Shown one piece after another: positions 37,871 through 49,934 of a DNA stretch of 64,000 nucleotides (its first letter is position 1; each line of letters opens with the position of its first letter). The notes under the pieces were generated by a model. The model saw only the letters and a list, made by a program, of their open reading frames with translations, was not told where the DNA came from and did no database searches. The stretch is taken from assembly GCA_009667805.1 (NCBI GenBank), contig CM019063.1:349436862-349500861 (forward strand), in the 5' to 3' direction. This DNA is from Leptobrachium leishanense. Taxonomy: Eukaryota; Chordata; Amphibia; Anura; Megophryidae. The position numbers and the translations under genes are program-made.

Positions 37871-39281
37871 CAGTGGTGTACTTAGAGGAGTGGCGGAGGG
37901 CGGGCCGCCCCAGGTACCAGTGATTATTGGGGTGTCATTAGGGGGTACTAGGAGGTGCCACTGTCACTGTGTGTCAGCTTTGAGCGGTGTTCTCAAACAA
38001 CGAGCAGCGGAGCATGGCGTTTGCATACGGAATAAAATCGAATAGAATAAAAATCCCCCTCTCCTCCCTCCATAGCTCCTCCCCTGCCCCGCAGCAGCTC
38101 TAGGAGAGGGGAGGGGGATGTGATTAGTGTCCAGAGAGAGAAGATGACAGTAAACGGCAGGTAAAGGGGGGGGGGGTTTCAGCAGAATATGAAGCCCTGT
38201 CTGCTTACTGCTGTTTAAAGTGGACCTTTCCTTAACCAGCACTGCAGTAATAGAAATTTGTCATTGAGCTGCCTGGCTCCTGGTGAGGCTGCTTGCGTGC
38301 AGGTCACACTCGGTCCGGCCAGTCAGGTGGTACTGAGTCTCAGTACCACCTGACTGGCTGAACCACGTGACACGCATGCACGCAGCTGCCCGCCCTTTCG
38401 TTAACATGGACTGTCACTCTATTCTGGACTGAACACCCACCGGGAAGGGAATCAAAGCCACGGTGCACCCTCTGGCAGTGGCACCCCACTGCTGACAAGA
38501 TGGCTCCACGCACAGGCACAGCCGTGATCCTAACGTGGCCTGGAGGGACCTCCTGCTGAGTCTGTACACAGTCCCTGCTGACTCTGCACACAGCCCTACC
38601 ACGGACAGAGGCCGGTAAATGTAGAATAAATAATTGCTGTGTGCTCATATACACTCGGTTTGCTGGGAGTTTTATTGCTGTGGATTCTGATACGCTGACA
38701 CACACCACACATTGCATTGCTGTGCGTTTTATTGCTGTGAATTCTGATGCACTCATACACACCGCACATTGCATTGCTGGGAGTTTTATTGCTGTGGATT
38801 CTGTGATACACACTGCACATTACTGTGAGTTTTATTGCTGTGCAGTTCTGTGATATGCTCATACACAGTGCCCATTTCTGTGGGTTTATTGCTGTGCAGC
38901 TCTGTGATACGCTCATATGCAGTGCACGTTTCTGTGGATTTTATTGTTCCACCAATTAGAGCGGCTGTGATCCCGTTTACTTGACATGCGTGGCTGTTCT
39001 TTGTAAAAATACTTGAATTTAAACATTTCATAATTTTCTTTATCTCAATAGATACATTTGAAATGGTATACAAAATATACAAGTAGGCGCTTGGTATCCA
39101 CTTTTAATATAAAGAGAGGAAAAGGCGGAGCTCTAAGAGGAAAAGGTGGAGCTCTAAGAGGAAGGGTGGGGATTAACCAGGAAGAGGTGTGCCCTTGACA
39201 GGAAGGGGTGCGTCAAATTTAAATTAGGGGTGCACGAGTTTAGTCAGGCCTAGGGCAGCACAAAACCTAAATACACCACTG
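37871..39281. mobile_element. hAT-type element with internal tandem repeat
   Basis: Left end CAGTGGTGTACTTAGAGG and right end CCTAAATACACCACTG form an inverted repeat of about 14 bases. Flanks do not show an obvious 8-bp duplication. The interior holds a 62-base tandem array at 38636-38945 and no recognised transposase. Confidence 0.55.
38636..38945. repeat. Tandem repeat, unit about 60 bases
   Basis: About five units built on GTTTTATTGCTGTGGATTCT, then ATACGCTCATACACA, then GCACATT. Units have drifted by small deletions. The ORFs on the - strand (SNKTPSNAMCGV-type) are repeat artefacts. Confidence 0.85.
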
Positions 39282-39564
39282 ACTGGGGGGGGGGGGAGGG
39301 CGGTACCGCCCCCATTGGAAAACACTGATCTAGACCAATTTACATCAACCTGTAAATTATATTTCGTAGAGTTTTTAAAAGAAACATTAGTTTTTTGTCC
39401 AAACAATTGTAACAAATCCCAAAATCCACGCCAGCAAAGACCAGGACAAGAGAGAGTGAGTGCATATTTTTAAATGTAGTTTGAGGAGTGGTTTGTAGCT
39501 TTCTATTATTTAAACCTATGCAGGAATTCTAAAATAAATTAAAAACACAGACGGTGACAATCAT

Positions 39565-39708
39565 GATTTATACCAGGGCTATCAAACTCAGTCACCCAAA
39601 TGTTGATGCCTACAATTCCCAGAATTCTTTGAATGTAATAGATGGCTAGTGAATCACAAGAGCTGTAGTTCAGAAACATCTGGGGGGGCCAGAGTTTGAC
39701 AGTCAGTA
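39565..39708. mobile_element. hAT MITE of the 'GGGCTATCAAACTC' type
   Basis: CCAGGGCTATCAAACTC on the left and GAGTTTGACAGTC on the right bracket a body with CTACAATTCCCAGAATTC and GAGCTGTAGTTCAGAA, a common vertebrate MITE layout. It lies only about 80 bases from a ubxn8 exon. Confidence 0.6.
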
Positions 39709-39790
39709 TTTAGACTGTACCCTTATCCCAAACATAAGTGCAAAGTGGTATGTCTCTCAAAAAATTTTGGCGAGGGCTCTTTATACTTAC

Positions 39791-39865
39791 ATGGGATGAA
39801 CACGTTTTGTAAAATCTTCTTCTAAAAACTCGTCCACTAGGACACCTCAGAGCAACAGTTACAAC
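39791..39865 (-). CDS. ubxn8: UBXN8: UBX-domain exon
   Basis: On the - strand, acceptor ATTAATTTTCCAG and donor GTAAGTATAA bracket 25 codons, VVTVALRCPSGRVFRRRFYK followed by TCSSH. Human UBXN8 has VVTVALRCPSGNVLRRRFLK at the same place, the start of the UBX domain, where the R-x-R-R-F strand begins the p97-binding fold. Phase 0 on both sides joins it to exons 45880-45918 and 25952-26116. At 75 bases it is invisible to ORF screening. Confidence 0.95.
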
Positions 39866-40084
39866 CTGGAAAATTAATTAAAAAATTGAACATTGGACAC
39901 ATTCAAATTTACAATGCAGCAATCACATGGAAAGGTTTATATCAAAATTATAAAAAGGCCCTGCACACGCTTGAAGTCATGTTTTCAGACTAGACATTTC
40001 CCTACAACATGGGTTCAGGTGGTATTAAGAAGTTGCAAAAGCATACATTTGTTGTGAGTTTTTATGTCTTTGTGGTTCACCAAT

Positions 40085-40885
40085 ACTGGATAAATTAGGA
40101 GTTTGCCGCTTCATTAGCAACTGGACTCAATTGTTCCATGCTGAAAATGGACTGCACGCTACATGCTATTCTCTCCTGGAGGCCACAGGGGTCGAAGGAA
40201 ATTGGCTCAAGACTAGTGCAAGATCACGGGTATACAATCTTGAGATGCTGTTACACCATACCATGATCTCCACTATGGCCTATAATAATTCTGATCCGAG
40301 CTGTGGCCAAGGGTCTCATTCTGTGGCCAAGGGTCTCATTCCTCTGCACTGGAAACAAATGACCTGTCCCACGGTACGGCTGTGCTTTGGAAAAATGGAG
40401 GAGCTTCGCTCCATTGAACAACTTGTCTTCAGCGCAGAGGACCGGTCAGCGAGGTTTCTAGACATCTGGTACAGGTGGATGTACCGGTCTGGCTCTACTG
40501 CCTTTCAAATGAAGATCAGGTACATGAGGGGGAGGTGTGACCTCCACAGTTGGTAGATTGGGAGGCCCAATATCAGGCGGGGCTCTGTGTTAGTCTAGGT
40601 ACCAGAGCTACTGTTGGGGGTAGTGGACCACTTCACGTTCTCTCCCAACTTCTTTTTGTTTTTAATATTCTTTAACTTTCTGTTTAGATAGATGCTGACA
40701 TTTGACTCATGGTGCTACTTTTTCTGATTTGGGTTTATGTATATATGCATGTCCTGTGGCAGTCCTGCGAGACTATACTTTACCATGGGACCTGCAAGTC
40801 CAATGCCCATTATCCTGAATGTCTACAAGTGCATTGCATACTCATGAGAAATTTCTTTAAATGAAAATAAACATATTTACTGTCC
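40085..40885 (+). pseudogene. L1-type LINE ORF2 C-terminus and 3' UTR
   Basis: The + frame ending at 40556 has FGKMEELRSIEQLVFSAEDR followed by DIWYRWM, matching the C-terminal region of L1 ORF2 (K-ME...A, W--W). About 330 bases of 3' UTR follow, ending AAATGAAAATAAACATATTT. The element is strongly 5'-truncated. A 21-base direct duplication (GTGGCCAAGGGTCTCATTCT) lies at about 40302-40343. Confidence 0.6.
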
Positions 40886-40914
40886 AAGCCTCACTTTCTC
40901 GCACAAAATCTCTA

Positions 40915-41545
40915 GAGGGGTAATTCGCTTTCATTCGACGCACTTCAGTGAGTTCCGCCGAAAAAAAAGCCAACCAGCAGGCTGAACAGGGGTTTAAAAA
41001 TAAAAATCAACTTTTAAAAGGCGTTTTATAAAAAAATAATGCATGGAAATAATACATAAGGTCCTATGAACAATAATAAAAATGGTCAGTTACAGAATAA
41101 AAAAACTAAAAAAAACCATAATGGATCGGAATCAAAAAAGTCACTAAAAAAATCCTGAAAAATGCCTATAAATTCTGGAAAAAAAAACAACTTTTTGCTC
41201 TAAATGAATAGAATAAACCGAACAAAAAAAAACGGGAATTTTTTATTATTTTTTTTTACATTGAAACCTATGGGATTCACCTGTTTAAAACGGTCGAATG
41301 AAACCCACTGAAAATCTGGGCATTTTGCCAACTTTGCGGGGCTGTCAGGCATTCTCTGGTTAGAGTAACCATTGGTTCTCTATGGGGAATTCCACTGCTG
41401 CCGAATTGCACCACATTTCGCCAATATTTGGTGAATTGCCAGATTTCTGAATAGCGCAATTGCCACGAAATTGCACCATACGGTGAAATTCATCATTCGG
41501 TGCAATTCAGTGGCCAATTCGACCCTCTTGGAATAACCCCTCAAG
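40915..41545. mobile_element. MITE-like element, GAGGGGTTATTC ends
   Basis: GAGGGGTAATTCGC at the left and GGAATAACCCCTC at the right are inverted ends. The interior has AAACCTATGGGATTCACCTG and AAATTGCACCATACGGTG modules. It abuts the L2 element at 41546. Non-coding. Confidence 0.65.
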
Positions 41546-43776
41546 TCTCATGCCTCCCCTAATTTTATTTCTATTAACCCACAGCTGTTCTGTGCCCTCT
41601 AGAATGCTCGCTCAGCCTGCAATAATCTCTAAGCTCACAACCGTCCATGACATGTTCCTCTCAAACTCTTTCAATCTTCGGGCAGTTACAGCTGGCTCTC
41701 CTCCTCTGACACCGTCCTCACACACAGCGTTCTCCACTTTAGTCACACTCCTAGGCCAGGTGAGAAGCACGGAGGTTCTGTTGGTGTGTTATTACCCTCT
41801 GCACCATTTCAGACTTCACCAATCAGCCATTCCCCATTTCTGACCACCATCTGTTCTCCTTTAATATCAACCTGTCAACGGAACAAACTTCCTCTCCTTC
41901 CTCCCATCCCCGCACTTGGATACCTGTAGGAATATCCAGGCCTTGGATCCTCTGCAATTCTCCAATCTCATGCAAAGTCCCCTCTCCCTCACGAACACCA
42001 TAACTTGTCCCAACCGTGCCACATCCCACTAGAATAACACCCTCTCCTCTGCTCTAGACTCTCTTGTTCCTCCACAACTGCACAAAATTCCAGCCCTGGC
42101 ACTCTAAGCAGACACACTACATGCAGAGATGCTCCCATACTGCTGAGTGTGCCTGGAGAAAATATCACTCTGAAGCTGCCTTCAACTATAAGATCCTCCA
42201 CTCATATACAACTGCCCTTCACCTCACCAAACAAACTTACTTCTCCCTTATATCCTCACATTCTTCCAAACCTAAAAGACAGTTCTCAAACTTTAACTCG
42301 CTCCTCTATCCACCTGTGCCACTTCGTAAAAATATCCCAGCACAAGCATATAGCACTCCTCTCCCAGTCAACCCCACCTCGACTTCACTTCACCCGAACC
42401 ACAGAGGATGAAGTCAATTCTCTACGGTCTTCCTCATGCCCCACTACCTGCCTGCTAGATCCTATCCCATCTATCACTCCTGCTCTTGCTCGCATTTTCA
42501 ACCTATTCCTCTCTTCTGGCTCATTCCCCTCTCCTTTCAATAATGCCACTATCACACCCATTCTCAAGAAACCCTACCTAGACCCAAAGTCTGAACACTA
42601 TCGTCCAGTTTCATTACTTCCACTAGCATCAAAACTGCTAGTCTATGACTGCTTAACCCTCTTCCAATCCTCTAACTCCTTTCTTGACCCCCTGTAATCC
42701 GGCTTTCGCTCCCAACACTCAACAGAAACCGCTCTCACAATAGGTTTTCAACGACCACTACTATATACTGTGATCTTACAGTCTTCCTAAAGACCCTCTG
42801 CTCTCTTGGTTTCTATGATACCACCCTCTCCTGGCTAAAAGCTTACCTCTCCAATAGAACGAGCATCTAATTCACCTCGATACCTCTACTCCAATTTCTG
42901 ACTGTACTGTAATTGTTGACGGTATCCCTATCCTTCCTTCAGCCCAAGTCTGTTGCCTCAGACTCTTGACTCTGGCCTTTCTTTCAGCCCCTACATCCAA
43001 ATCACTCACCTCATCTTGCCACAATCACCTCTGCAATGTCGCCAAAATTCATCCATTTCTGACTGCTAACACTACCAAGCAACTTATCCACGCTCTTATC
43101 TCTCGCCTGGACTACTGCAACAACCTCCTGACTGTCCTTCCTATATCCCACCTCTCCCTCCTGCAGTCCATCCTAAACACATCAGCCCCGCTTATTCATC
43201 TCATCTCTGCTGCTCCTCTCCGTGAATCCCTACACTGGCTCCTTATCCACAGCAGAATCAAATTCAAACTACTCACCCTGACCTACAAAACCCTCACTAA
43301 TACTGCTCCCCACTAACCACCAAACACACTTCAGCCCGCCCCTTAAGAGCCAACAATGACCTGCTCCTGTCATCCTCCATTATTACCTCTTCACTTGCCA
43401 GACACCAGGAGTTTCTCATGTGGCGCCAACTCTTTGGAATGCGTTCCTCGCAATATCAGACTGTCCCCAAATCTGGCTACATTTAAACGCTCCCTACAGA
43501 CCCTTTTGTTTAGGGAAGCCTACCACCTAATTCCTTAACAAGACATCCGACCGACCCAGTAACAGTCCTCACTGCTCCCTGCATTAGCTCATCACTGCAG
43601 TCCTCTCCTGTTTCTCACCCATCTAGATTGTGAGATTCCCCGGGAATAGGGCCCTAATGTCCTCCTGTGTCTGTTGGCAGGAATACTGACCTGCCTCCTT
43701 TATGTATTATAGAATTGTGCTACAACTTTGTACAGCGCTGCAGAATGTGTTGGCGTTTAATAATAATGATATTTAA
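41546..43776 (+). pseudogene. L2-type LINE, degraded (EN to RT to 3' tail)
   Basis: Fragments in different + frames follow the order of an L2 protein. An endonuclease remnant lies near 41550-42000. RT follows, with LLDPIPSITPALARIFNLFL, the block ATITPILKKPYLDPKSEHYR then PVSLLPLASKLL, and SGFRSQHSTETALT. The C-terminal part includes SRLDYCNNLLTVLPISHLSL. The segment holding the YxDD catalytic box is deleted near 42720-42960. The 3' end TTGTACAGCGCTGCAGAATG followed by TTGGCGTTTAATAATAAT is the typical L2 tail. Several frameshifts and stops; not functional. Confidence 0.8.
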
Positions 43777-43917
43777 AAACACCAACAACATACTCAATCT
43801 TGACACCATTTACAGATGGCTGGATGAAAAGTCTGACAGCTGGATCAAAAAAAAAAAAAAAAAAAGCCCCGTCTCTTATTTGTCAAAATTTTCTTTTCAT
43901 GCAATGTTGACATACAG

Positions 43918-45430
43918 TAGACATGTGCACAGCACAAAATTTCGTTTTGAACTAATGGATTAGTCCTAAAATGCAGTTCATTTAGTTGCTAAAGAAATTC
44001 GTTTTCAGTTCTTTAGTATGAAAACTAATTTCATTCATCCGAAAACCAGTGGATACAATTACTATTGTAGTGGCTCCTCAGAGGCTGAGATCGCTGCTTG
44101 TTACAGTATCACTCACTCTCCGCACAATGTGCCAGGAAAATCTGTTACAGTAACTGACTGCTGCTCATCACAGTGCTCAGAGTTTCAGTAAAACTAGAAT
44201 ATTTTTATATATAAGAGGTTAGAACAATATTATTTCCTTGTTTTACTGAAACTCTGAGCTCTGTTACAGTCAGTTACTGTAACAGCTGAGCCTGATACAT
44301 TGTACTGAGAGATAATAGAACAAGCAGCCGATCTCAGCGCTCACAGCCACTGGATTTAAAGGGCTAAAAAAAAAAAAAAGGCTCCTCTCTGTAGAATGTA
44401 GATAACATCCTCCTGCATTAATTAATACTCCTCTCCGTATAATGTATACAACATCCACCTGCATTAATTAATGCCCCTCTCTGTATAGAACATCTTACTG
44501 CATTGGCATGTGGAGGGTGCAGAACTTTGGAATGCAATGCTTATCCAGCACAGGAGAGGGAACTTTTACTTAAACTTTGTATCTCTGTGGGGGAGACACA
44601 GGAATATAAAAGCAGGGGAGAGGGAAAACATTAACGTAAATCGGACTGAAAGCTCAGAGAAGAGATGACTGGTGTAAATTGATTTTTATAATAAAATTAA
44701 GCACTTTAAATCTAGGGAAAACATTCAAATAAATCACACTGAAGGCTCATGACAGAGTAACTGTGAGAGCTGGATACTAAACGTATCAGACGTAAAAAAA
44801 CCTTTATAACAAGCAGCACTGGGAAAGGAGAGGGACTTTATATAAAACGCGTATTATAGATGAGGAAAGGGGGATAGTGCTCCTGGATAATATAAAATGT
44901 ATCAGACCTAAGCCCCTATTATGCAGAGCGGGAGGGGAGATAACACACGTTTTATAAAGTCCCTCTCTTCTCCCAGCGCTGCTTGTTATAAAGGGGTTTT
45001 TACTATCCAGCCCTCCTCTGTCATTAGCTTTCAGTGTGATTTATTTGAATGTTTTCCTTCTCCAGCTGCTTTTATCATCTTGTCTGCCTCATAGACATGC
45101 AAGGGTTAAGTAAAGGTTTCCTCTCCTGTGCTGGCCTTCTGTGCTGCGAGTGAGTATTCTGGAGCTCTATCACTGTCAGATTTTCGGGTAGGGGTCGGGA
45201 AGGATTACACATACAAACCTTTTTCTGTAGATTTGCGATGTTGCGTTCAATACTGGTCTCCTGCACTCAATGTAATATCACAAAAAGGACAAACTAAAAT
45301 GTAGTGCATTTTATTTTAGTTTCTTTAGTTTTTTGCACTGAGCAGTTTCGTATCTCGAGTCATACTAAGACTAAATTATCCCAAAATTCGGACTAAATCG
45401 TTTTAGTACTAAAACGAATGCACATGTCTA
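43918..45430. mobile_element. hAT element, 1513 bases, perfect target duplication
   Basis: TAGACATGTGCA and its complement TGCACATGTCTA bound the element, flanked by identical 8-mers ACATACAG (43910-43917 and 45431-45438). The interior includes the inverted pair AGAGTTTCAGTAAAAC (about 44189) / GTTTTACTGAAACTCT (about 44241) and other foldback words. No transposase. Confidence 0.9.
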
Positions 45431-45654
45431 ACATACAGTATACTTGTATTTATGCAAGTGAAGTCATTCATATTCGATTACCAGCACAAGGTGATAAAAT
45501 CCCATGCTATATATTTGGCAGTACGATAAACCAGAGTTCTATGAATTAAGAATATTTGCACAGAGCCCGTCTAGACAGTTTACTACTCATCAGCATACAA
45601 ATGCAAACCAATCTATTGCTTAGCATATAGGATGACATCCTCCTCATAGCAAAA

Positions 45655-45850
45655 AAGGTCTATTCACAAAGCGCTTTTATTTTCGCCGTACTTCAATAAA
45701 TCCATTTCACTGAAAATACTGTGAATTTACTGTTTAGCGAATGGCCACTGGATTTTCCTGAAATTGGAGTGGCCGAAGCGGTTATTGGACGCTGGCGAAA
45801 ACTGCCAAAGTGCACTGAATTAGCATTGAAGTTTGCAATTATATAGTGTA
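45655..45850. repeat. MITE-like repeat (TTTAGCGAATGG family)
   Basis: Contains TTTAGCGAATGGCCACTG, GCGGTTATTGGAC and GGCGAAAACTGCC, repeated in diverged form at 51280-51390. It lies just downstream (ubxn8 sense) of the 39-base exon at 45880. Confidence 0.55.
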
Positions 45851-45879
45851 TCATACAAAATCAAATACGACTGACTTAC

Positions 45880-45918
45880 TCCTTCCACTTCATCAGGTTC
45901 TTCTGGCAGAGCAATGAC
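45880..45918 (-). CDS. ubxn8: UBXN8: 39-base microexon
   Basis: On the - strand, acceptor TGTAATTGCAG and a strong donor GTAAGTCAG enclose 13 codons, VIALPEEPDEVEG. Human UBXN8 has IPDLPEEPSQTAEE immediately before the VVTVALRC exon, so the LPEEP core aligns. It forms part of the acidic linker between the coiled region and the UBX domain. Both phases are 0, so it could be skipped without a frame change. Identification rests on the short match plus both splice sites and the correct position between two certain exons. Confidence 0.85.
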
Positions 45919-46089
45919 CTGCAATTACAATCATTGTATTTAGATAAACCGTGCATATCTGAAACAAAATGTAGTTTGCATAGAAAACTATTTGCCATAT
46001 GCTGACTATATAACACGTGCATGTAAGTTACGGTGAAATCACAACTTCATTCTACCCACTGATTTAAGTATGTTATGAAATGTATGGTG

Positions 46090-47090
46090 TATGTATTAAA
46101 AAAATTAAATATAGGGACCGCTGCCTAAGATGGCCACACATTAGGCGCGCTCTCTGGCCCATTCCAACATTACACCAATAATAACCCATTCCCTTGAACA
46201 TGGTCCACAGGAAGATGGCCCAAGGAGAAACCCTGACGCCCAATAAACAAAAAACATATGCCGGAAGGCTAGTTGGATGAATTTATTCCACCTGCAACAC
46301 AGCTGCTCATGTCCCAAGGGACATCCAAGATGGCGGCGGCTGCGAGGCCGATGGATCCTCTGGCTGTGATGGCGCACTTGAAGCAGCTGATAACAGCCTT
46401 GCCAACGAAAGCAGACCTGACGGACCTAGTGGCACCTTTCAGAAGGTGTTGGAAGAGGTACGTGGAGTGGTAGCTAACATTTCAGCAAGAGTGACAGCGC
46501 TGGAACAGGTCGAACACAAACACTGGACTCTCACCTCATCCGAGGCTGTAGTGCTCTCGGACCTCAGATGCCAGGTCGATGACCTTGATAACAGTGGCCG
46601 GCGAAACAATGTCCGTGTTAGGGGTTTGAGCGAGTCAGTTGGCTCAGAGGACCTTTTTGCCACCTTGCAGGACCGCTTTTACTTTATCTTGGGCCCAGAC
46701 CCCAATACTCTGCTGGCCTTAGACAAGGAGCACAGAGCCCTTCGTCCAAGGATGCAAGATAGCGACCCACCAAAAGATGTTGTGTGTCGATTTACAGACT
46801 ACAGATTTAAAGAAGAGGTGATGAATAAAGCATGTACTACCAGGTACTGGGAATTTGCAGGACAAAAGATTGAATACTAGGCATCATTTGCACCCATTAC
46901 GAAGGAGCTACGCCATGGTAGTCTACCGTATAGATGGGGATTCCCCTTGTCCATCCTGCAGGTCTGCCATAATAATGTACTTCAGGAAATTCACCGTCCC
47001 TCAGATATCTCAGAGTTTCTGTTATTTAGGTGCTTTGACTCATGGTGGGGGACGGGGCCATAATCTTCCAGATACAGATGCGGGGTAAAT
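46090..47090 (+). pseudogene. L1-type LINE ORF1, degraded
   Basis: Begins MAAAARPMDPLAVMAHLKQL, shifts frame near 46445, then reads MLEEVRGVVANISARVTALE (coiled coil), LDNSGRRNNVRVRGLSESVG (RRM start) and DKEHRALRPRMQDSD...DVVCRFTDYRFKEEVM. A further shift near 46880 leads to YRWGFPLSILQVCHNN. This is the coiled-coil/RRM/CTD order of L1 (Transposase_22) ORF1p. The downstream part of the element is split by the LTR-like insertion at 47203. Confidence 0.75.
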
Positions 47091-47202
47091 GCAGCCGTGC
47101 AGGACGCATGTTGGTGGGGCCTCGTTCTCTATGTTCCCCCCTGTGCCTTTTTGCTCTATCCCACTGTTGATGTCCTGCTCCGTTCTTCTGCACACAGCGT
47201 TG

Positions 47203-49141
47203 TGTCGGATATAATCTCTGCACGTGAATACAACACGTTTGTATATATTGGATTTATCAGCCAAGCCTCCAATATGTCTATATTGGACTTACTGGACCTA
47301 CCTCGGCAGTCGCCTCCAATATATCAGGGATTATTATTTCATAAGAAACCTATACGAGACACAAATATCAATCGTTTATATCTCTTAGAAATTATCCTGA
47401 ATTCTTTTAATTGTCTGTGTTTTGCTTTAAAAAATACAATAATCAATAATCGGATAAAAATATATATATATATTTATTACGTATACAAAAGAATTTCAAA
47501 TCTCATATCATAAACAACAATTTATAAACCACACTCCATCAGCATATAAAAACTAGCTTCACAATATATGTATCTCCGGTTAGTAACTAATACACAAATG
47601 GTTAATAAACATTTCTGCTTAATACAACATGCAATTCCCAGCAAACAATGTTTAACCAGCCAGCTCTTATAGATATATATATATCTCTATGCTACATGGA
47701 TTAACAAAAGATGAGCTAATTTGATAAATAATAAAAACTTATTTAGTGAATCCTCCCCTAATCTCGAGAATTAAACTTCTAATCTTTTGCTTTTTATTTT
47801 GTAGTTATATAATTCCTTGCTCATTAATTTTAATCACAGTAATTTCCAAATTCAATATATATATTGGTATCAATCTTGCAACATTTCTTTAGGAATAAAT
47901 CCTTATATCCACTTCTTCATATTCCCATCTGCAGATTAGAAATACTTAGAATTTGGATTTTAACCTTATCCGAGAAGTCTCAGTCTGCGTTGCAAAATCT
48001 CTACAAATATATTTTTACATTAATTCCTTATTTCATATATTACCTGTCCAATTTGGATGTTGATGAGTCTGCCTTGGAATTTTCTATGTGATGCTTTGTT
48101 TTGGAATATGTGAAAATTATCGATATTAGATAATCAATGCATGTGAGTTAGAGATTTGGTGAGAATATTGATTGCCTCATATCTTGGGATCTGAGTGCAT
48201 GGCGATGTGAGTCTGCTCGGTTGCTCAGAGTGTCATATGTAATGGATGTCTGAGTGCATTGCGATGCGTCCCGATGGCTGGCAATCTCCGACTGACTTCA
48301 GAGTGTCATGTATAATGAATGTCTGAGTGCATGGCGATGTCCCGATGGCTGGCAATCTCCGACTCTTCAGAAGGTCATGTGTAATGGACGTCTGAGTGCA
48401 TTGCGATGTGAGTCTGTCTGCTGACATCTCTGACTAACTTACCAAAAACTTTTTCCCGCTTATTATAGCCACACAGTTAATATTAATGATAATATAAATC
48501 ATTATTTTTACTATCCTGTAGAGGGCAGTGTTGCACTTCTAATTTAATTCCAATTAATTCCCCAATTTCTTTTTCTCGGTCTTTATCTAGGGTCACAAGG
48601 TCAGACTTAGCTTAACAAAGACCTTGTCTCTTCTCAGTCTCTAGACTGTCTCTTGAGATTTATAGCTCTCCTCCCTTTTGGTTGCTAAGAGCCTTATCAG
48701 CTAAATTCTTTTCTGGTTACAGAATATTCTTCAGTGATTTCTTTTATTTATCAATTATACTTTCTACAATATTTATTGGAGTATATATTTCACTATTGTA
48801 ATTATAATAAAATATACCTTGATTATAAACATATATTTTGTGAATATACTTTTATATTACAGAATATTTAACCCTTATTCCTATACCCAAAAGACAAAAT
48901 CTCTTTTGTTTTAAAATTTAAAACAGACCAATAAATTTACTTATGACATGTCTTAGCATTATCTCACATTCATTCTAGGTTCCTTCATGTCTGGGACTTC
49001 TTAACCCAGGAATGAACTTTGTAAAAAAAAAAATCTTGTTCATTTCTAAACCTAGAGAAATTTTGAAAGAAAAACTGTCTTTAAAACAAAATGGCTACAG
49101 GCATCCATTTTAAATTCTTTGTCTCTCTAATATACCCGACA
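47203..49141 (-). mobile_element. LTR-like element, 1939 bases, 4-bp target duplication
   Basis: The left end is TGTCGGATATAATC and the right end read on the - strand is TGTCGGGTATATTAGAG, so it has TGTCGG...CCGACA ends. GTTG flanks both sides (47199-47202, 49142-49145). Read on the - strand it has a TATA-like CTATAAATC (about 48660) and AATAAA boxes. No protein-coding frame. A solo LTR is the simplest reading; a DNA transposon with short inverted ends is the alternative. A related copy lies at 31241. Confidence 0.6.
48190..48425. repeat. Tandem repeat, unit about 65-70 bases, inside the LTR-like element
   Basis: Three to four units containing TCTGAGTGCATTGCGATG, then CCCGATGGCTGGCAATCTCC and GTCATGTGTAATGGA. 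The second and third are the most alike. Confidence 0.85.
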
Positions 49142-49934
49142 GTTGTCATGCCTGACCCCCCCCCCTCATGAACACAGAGATAAGACATTGCACAATAGTG
49201 GTTTGCATTACGTTTGCTATTATATCTCACTGTGTGCTTTGTTTTTACCAGTGGCGCGAGGTGTTAATGGACAACACTATGTACGATTATGATATAACGT
49301 GTATATCCCCCCCCTCCGCCTCAACACTGGGATGATTCTCTCCTTTTAAAGTACTACTTATCGTTCACTGTAAACTGTTTTAACTACAAATGTTGCCATT
49401 TCTTCGAAGGGGACTGGTTGGCTAAATGTGTAATTAACAACCCCTTTCTTTACAGTTCTTGTGCCTAGTTCTCCCATAGGCTAAGCGTCATTGCGGCCCG
49501 TCAGTGAACACTCTTTTCCTGATCTGTCTAGAGACAGATGCGGGAATTGGCTTCCCCGATCAGACGTTGTCCCCCCCATTTTGTATATCAACCACCTTCT
49601 TCTCTTCCCCCACTACGTTTTCCTGGTGCTCCTCCCTCCACCACTCCCTTTTTTTTTCTTCCTCTTATCCTGCCCCCATCACCTTAAATTATTTTGAAAG
49701 GACAATCTGAGTGAGGGTAGGGATCAGAGGTGGGATGGAATGAGTTTGGGCAAGGAATTAGACTAACAGGGTTATTCAGAGAGAGGTGAAAACCAGGAGA
49801 ATGACTGGAGAAGTGAAAATTCTAGGTCAAAATAGTTGATTTGGAAATGCTGGCGGCCGCTCGTAGGAGGAAAAACACGTGGCTGCCAGCAATGTACGGC
49901 CAGCTAAATTGTTTCGGGCCTGGCAGAGAGGAGA

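Noticed and set aside
40131..40556. A host gene encoding a 141-residue protein
   Set aside because: The C-terminal part resembles L1 ORF2 and is followed by an L1-like 3' UTR, so it is a LINE relic.
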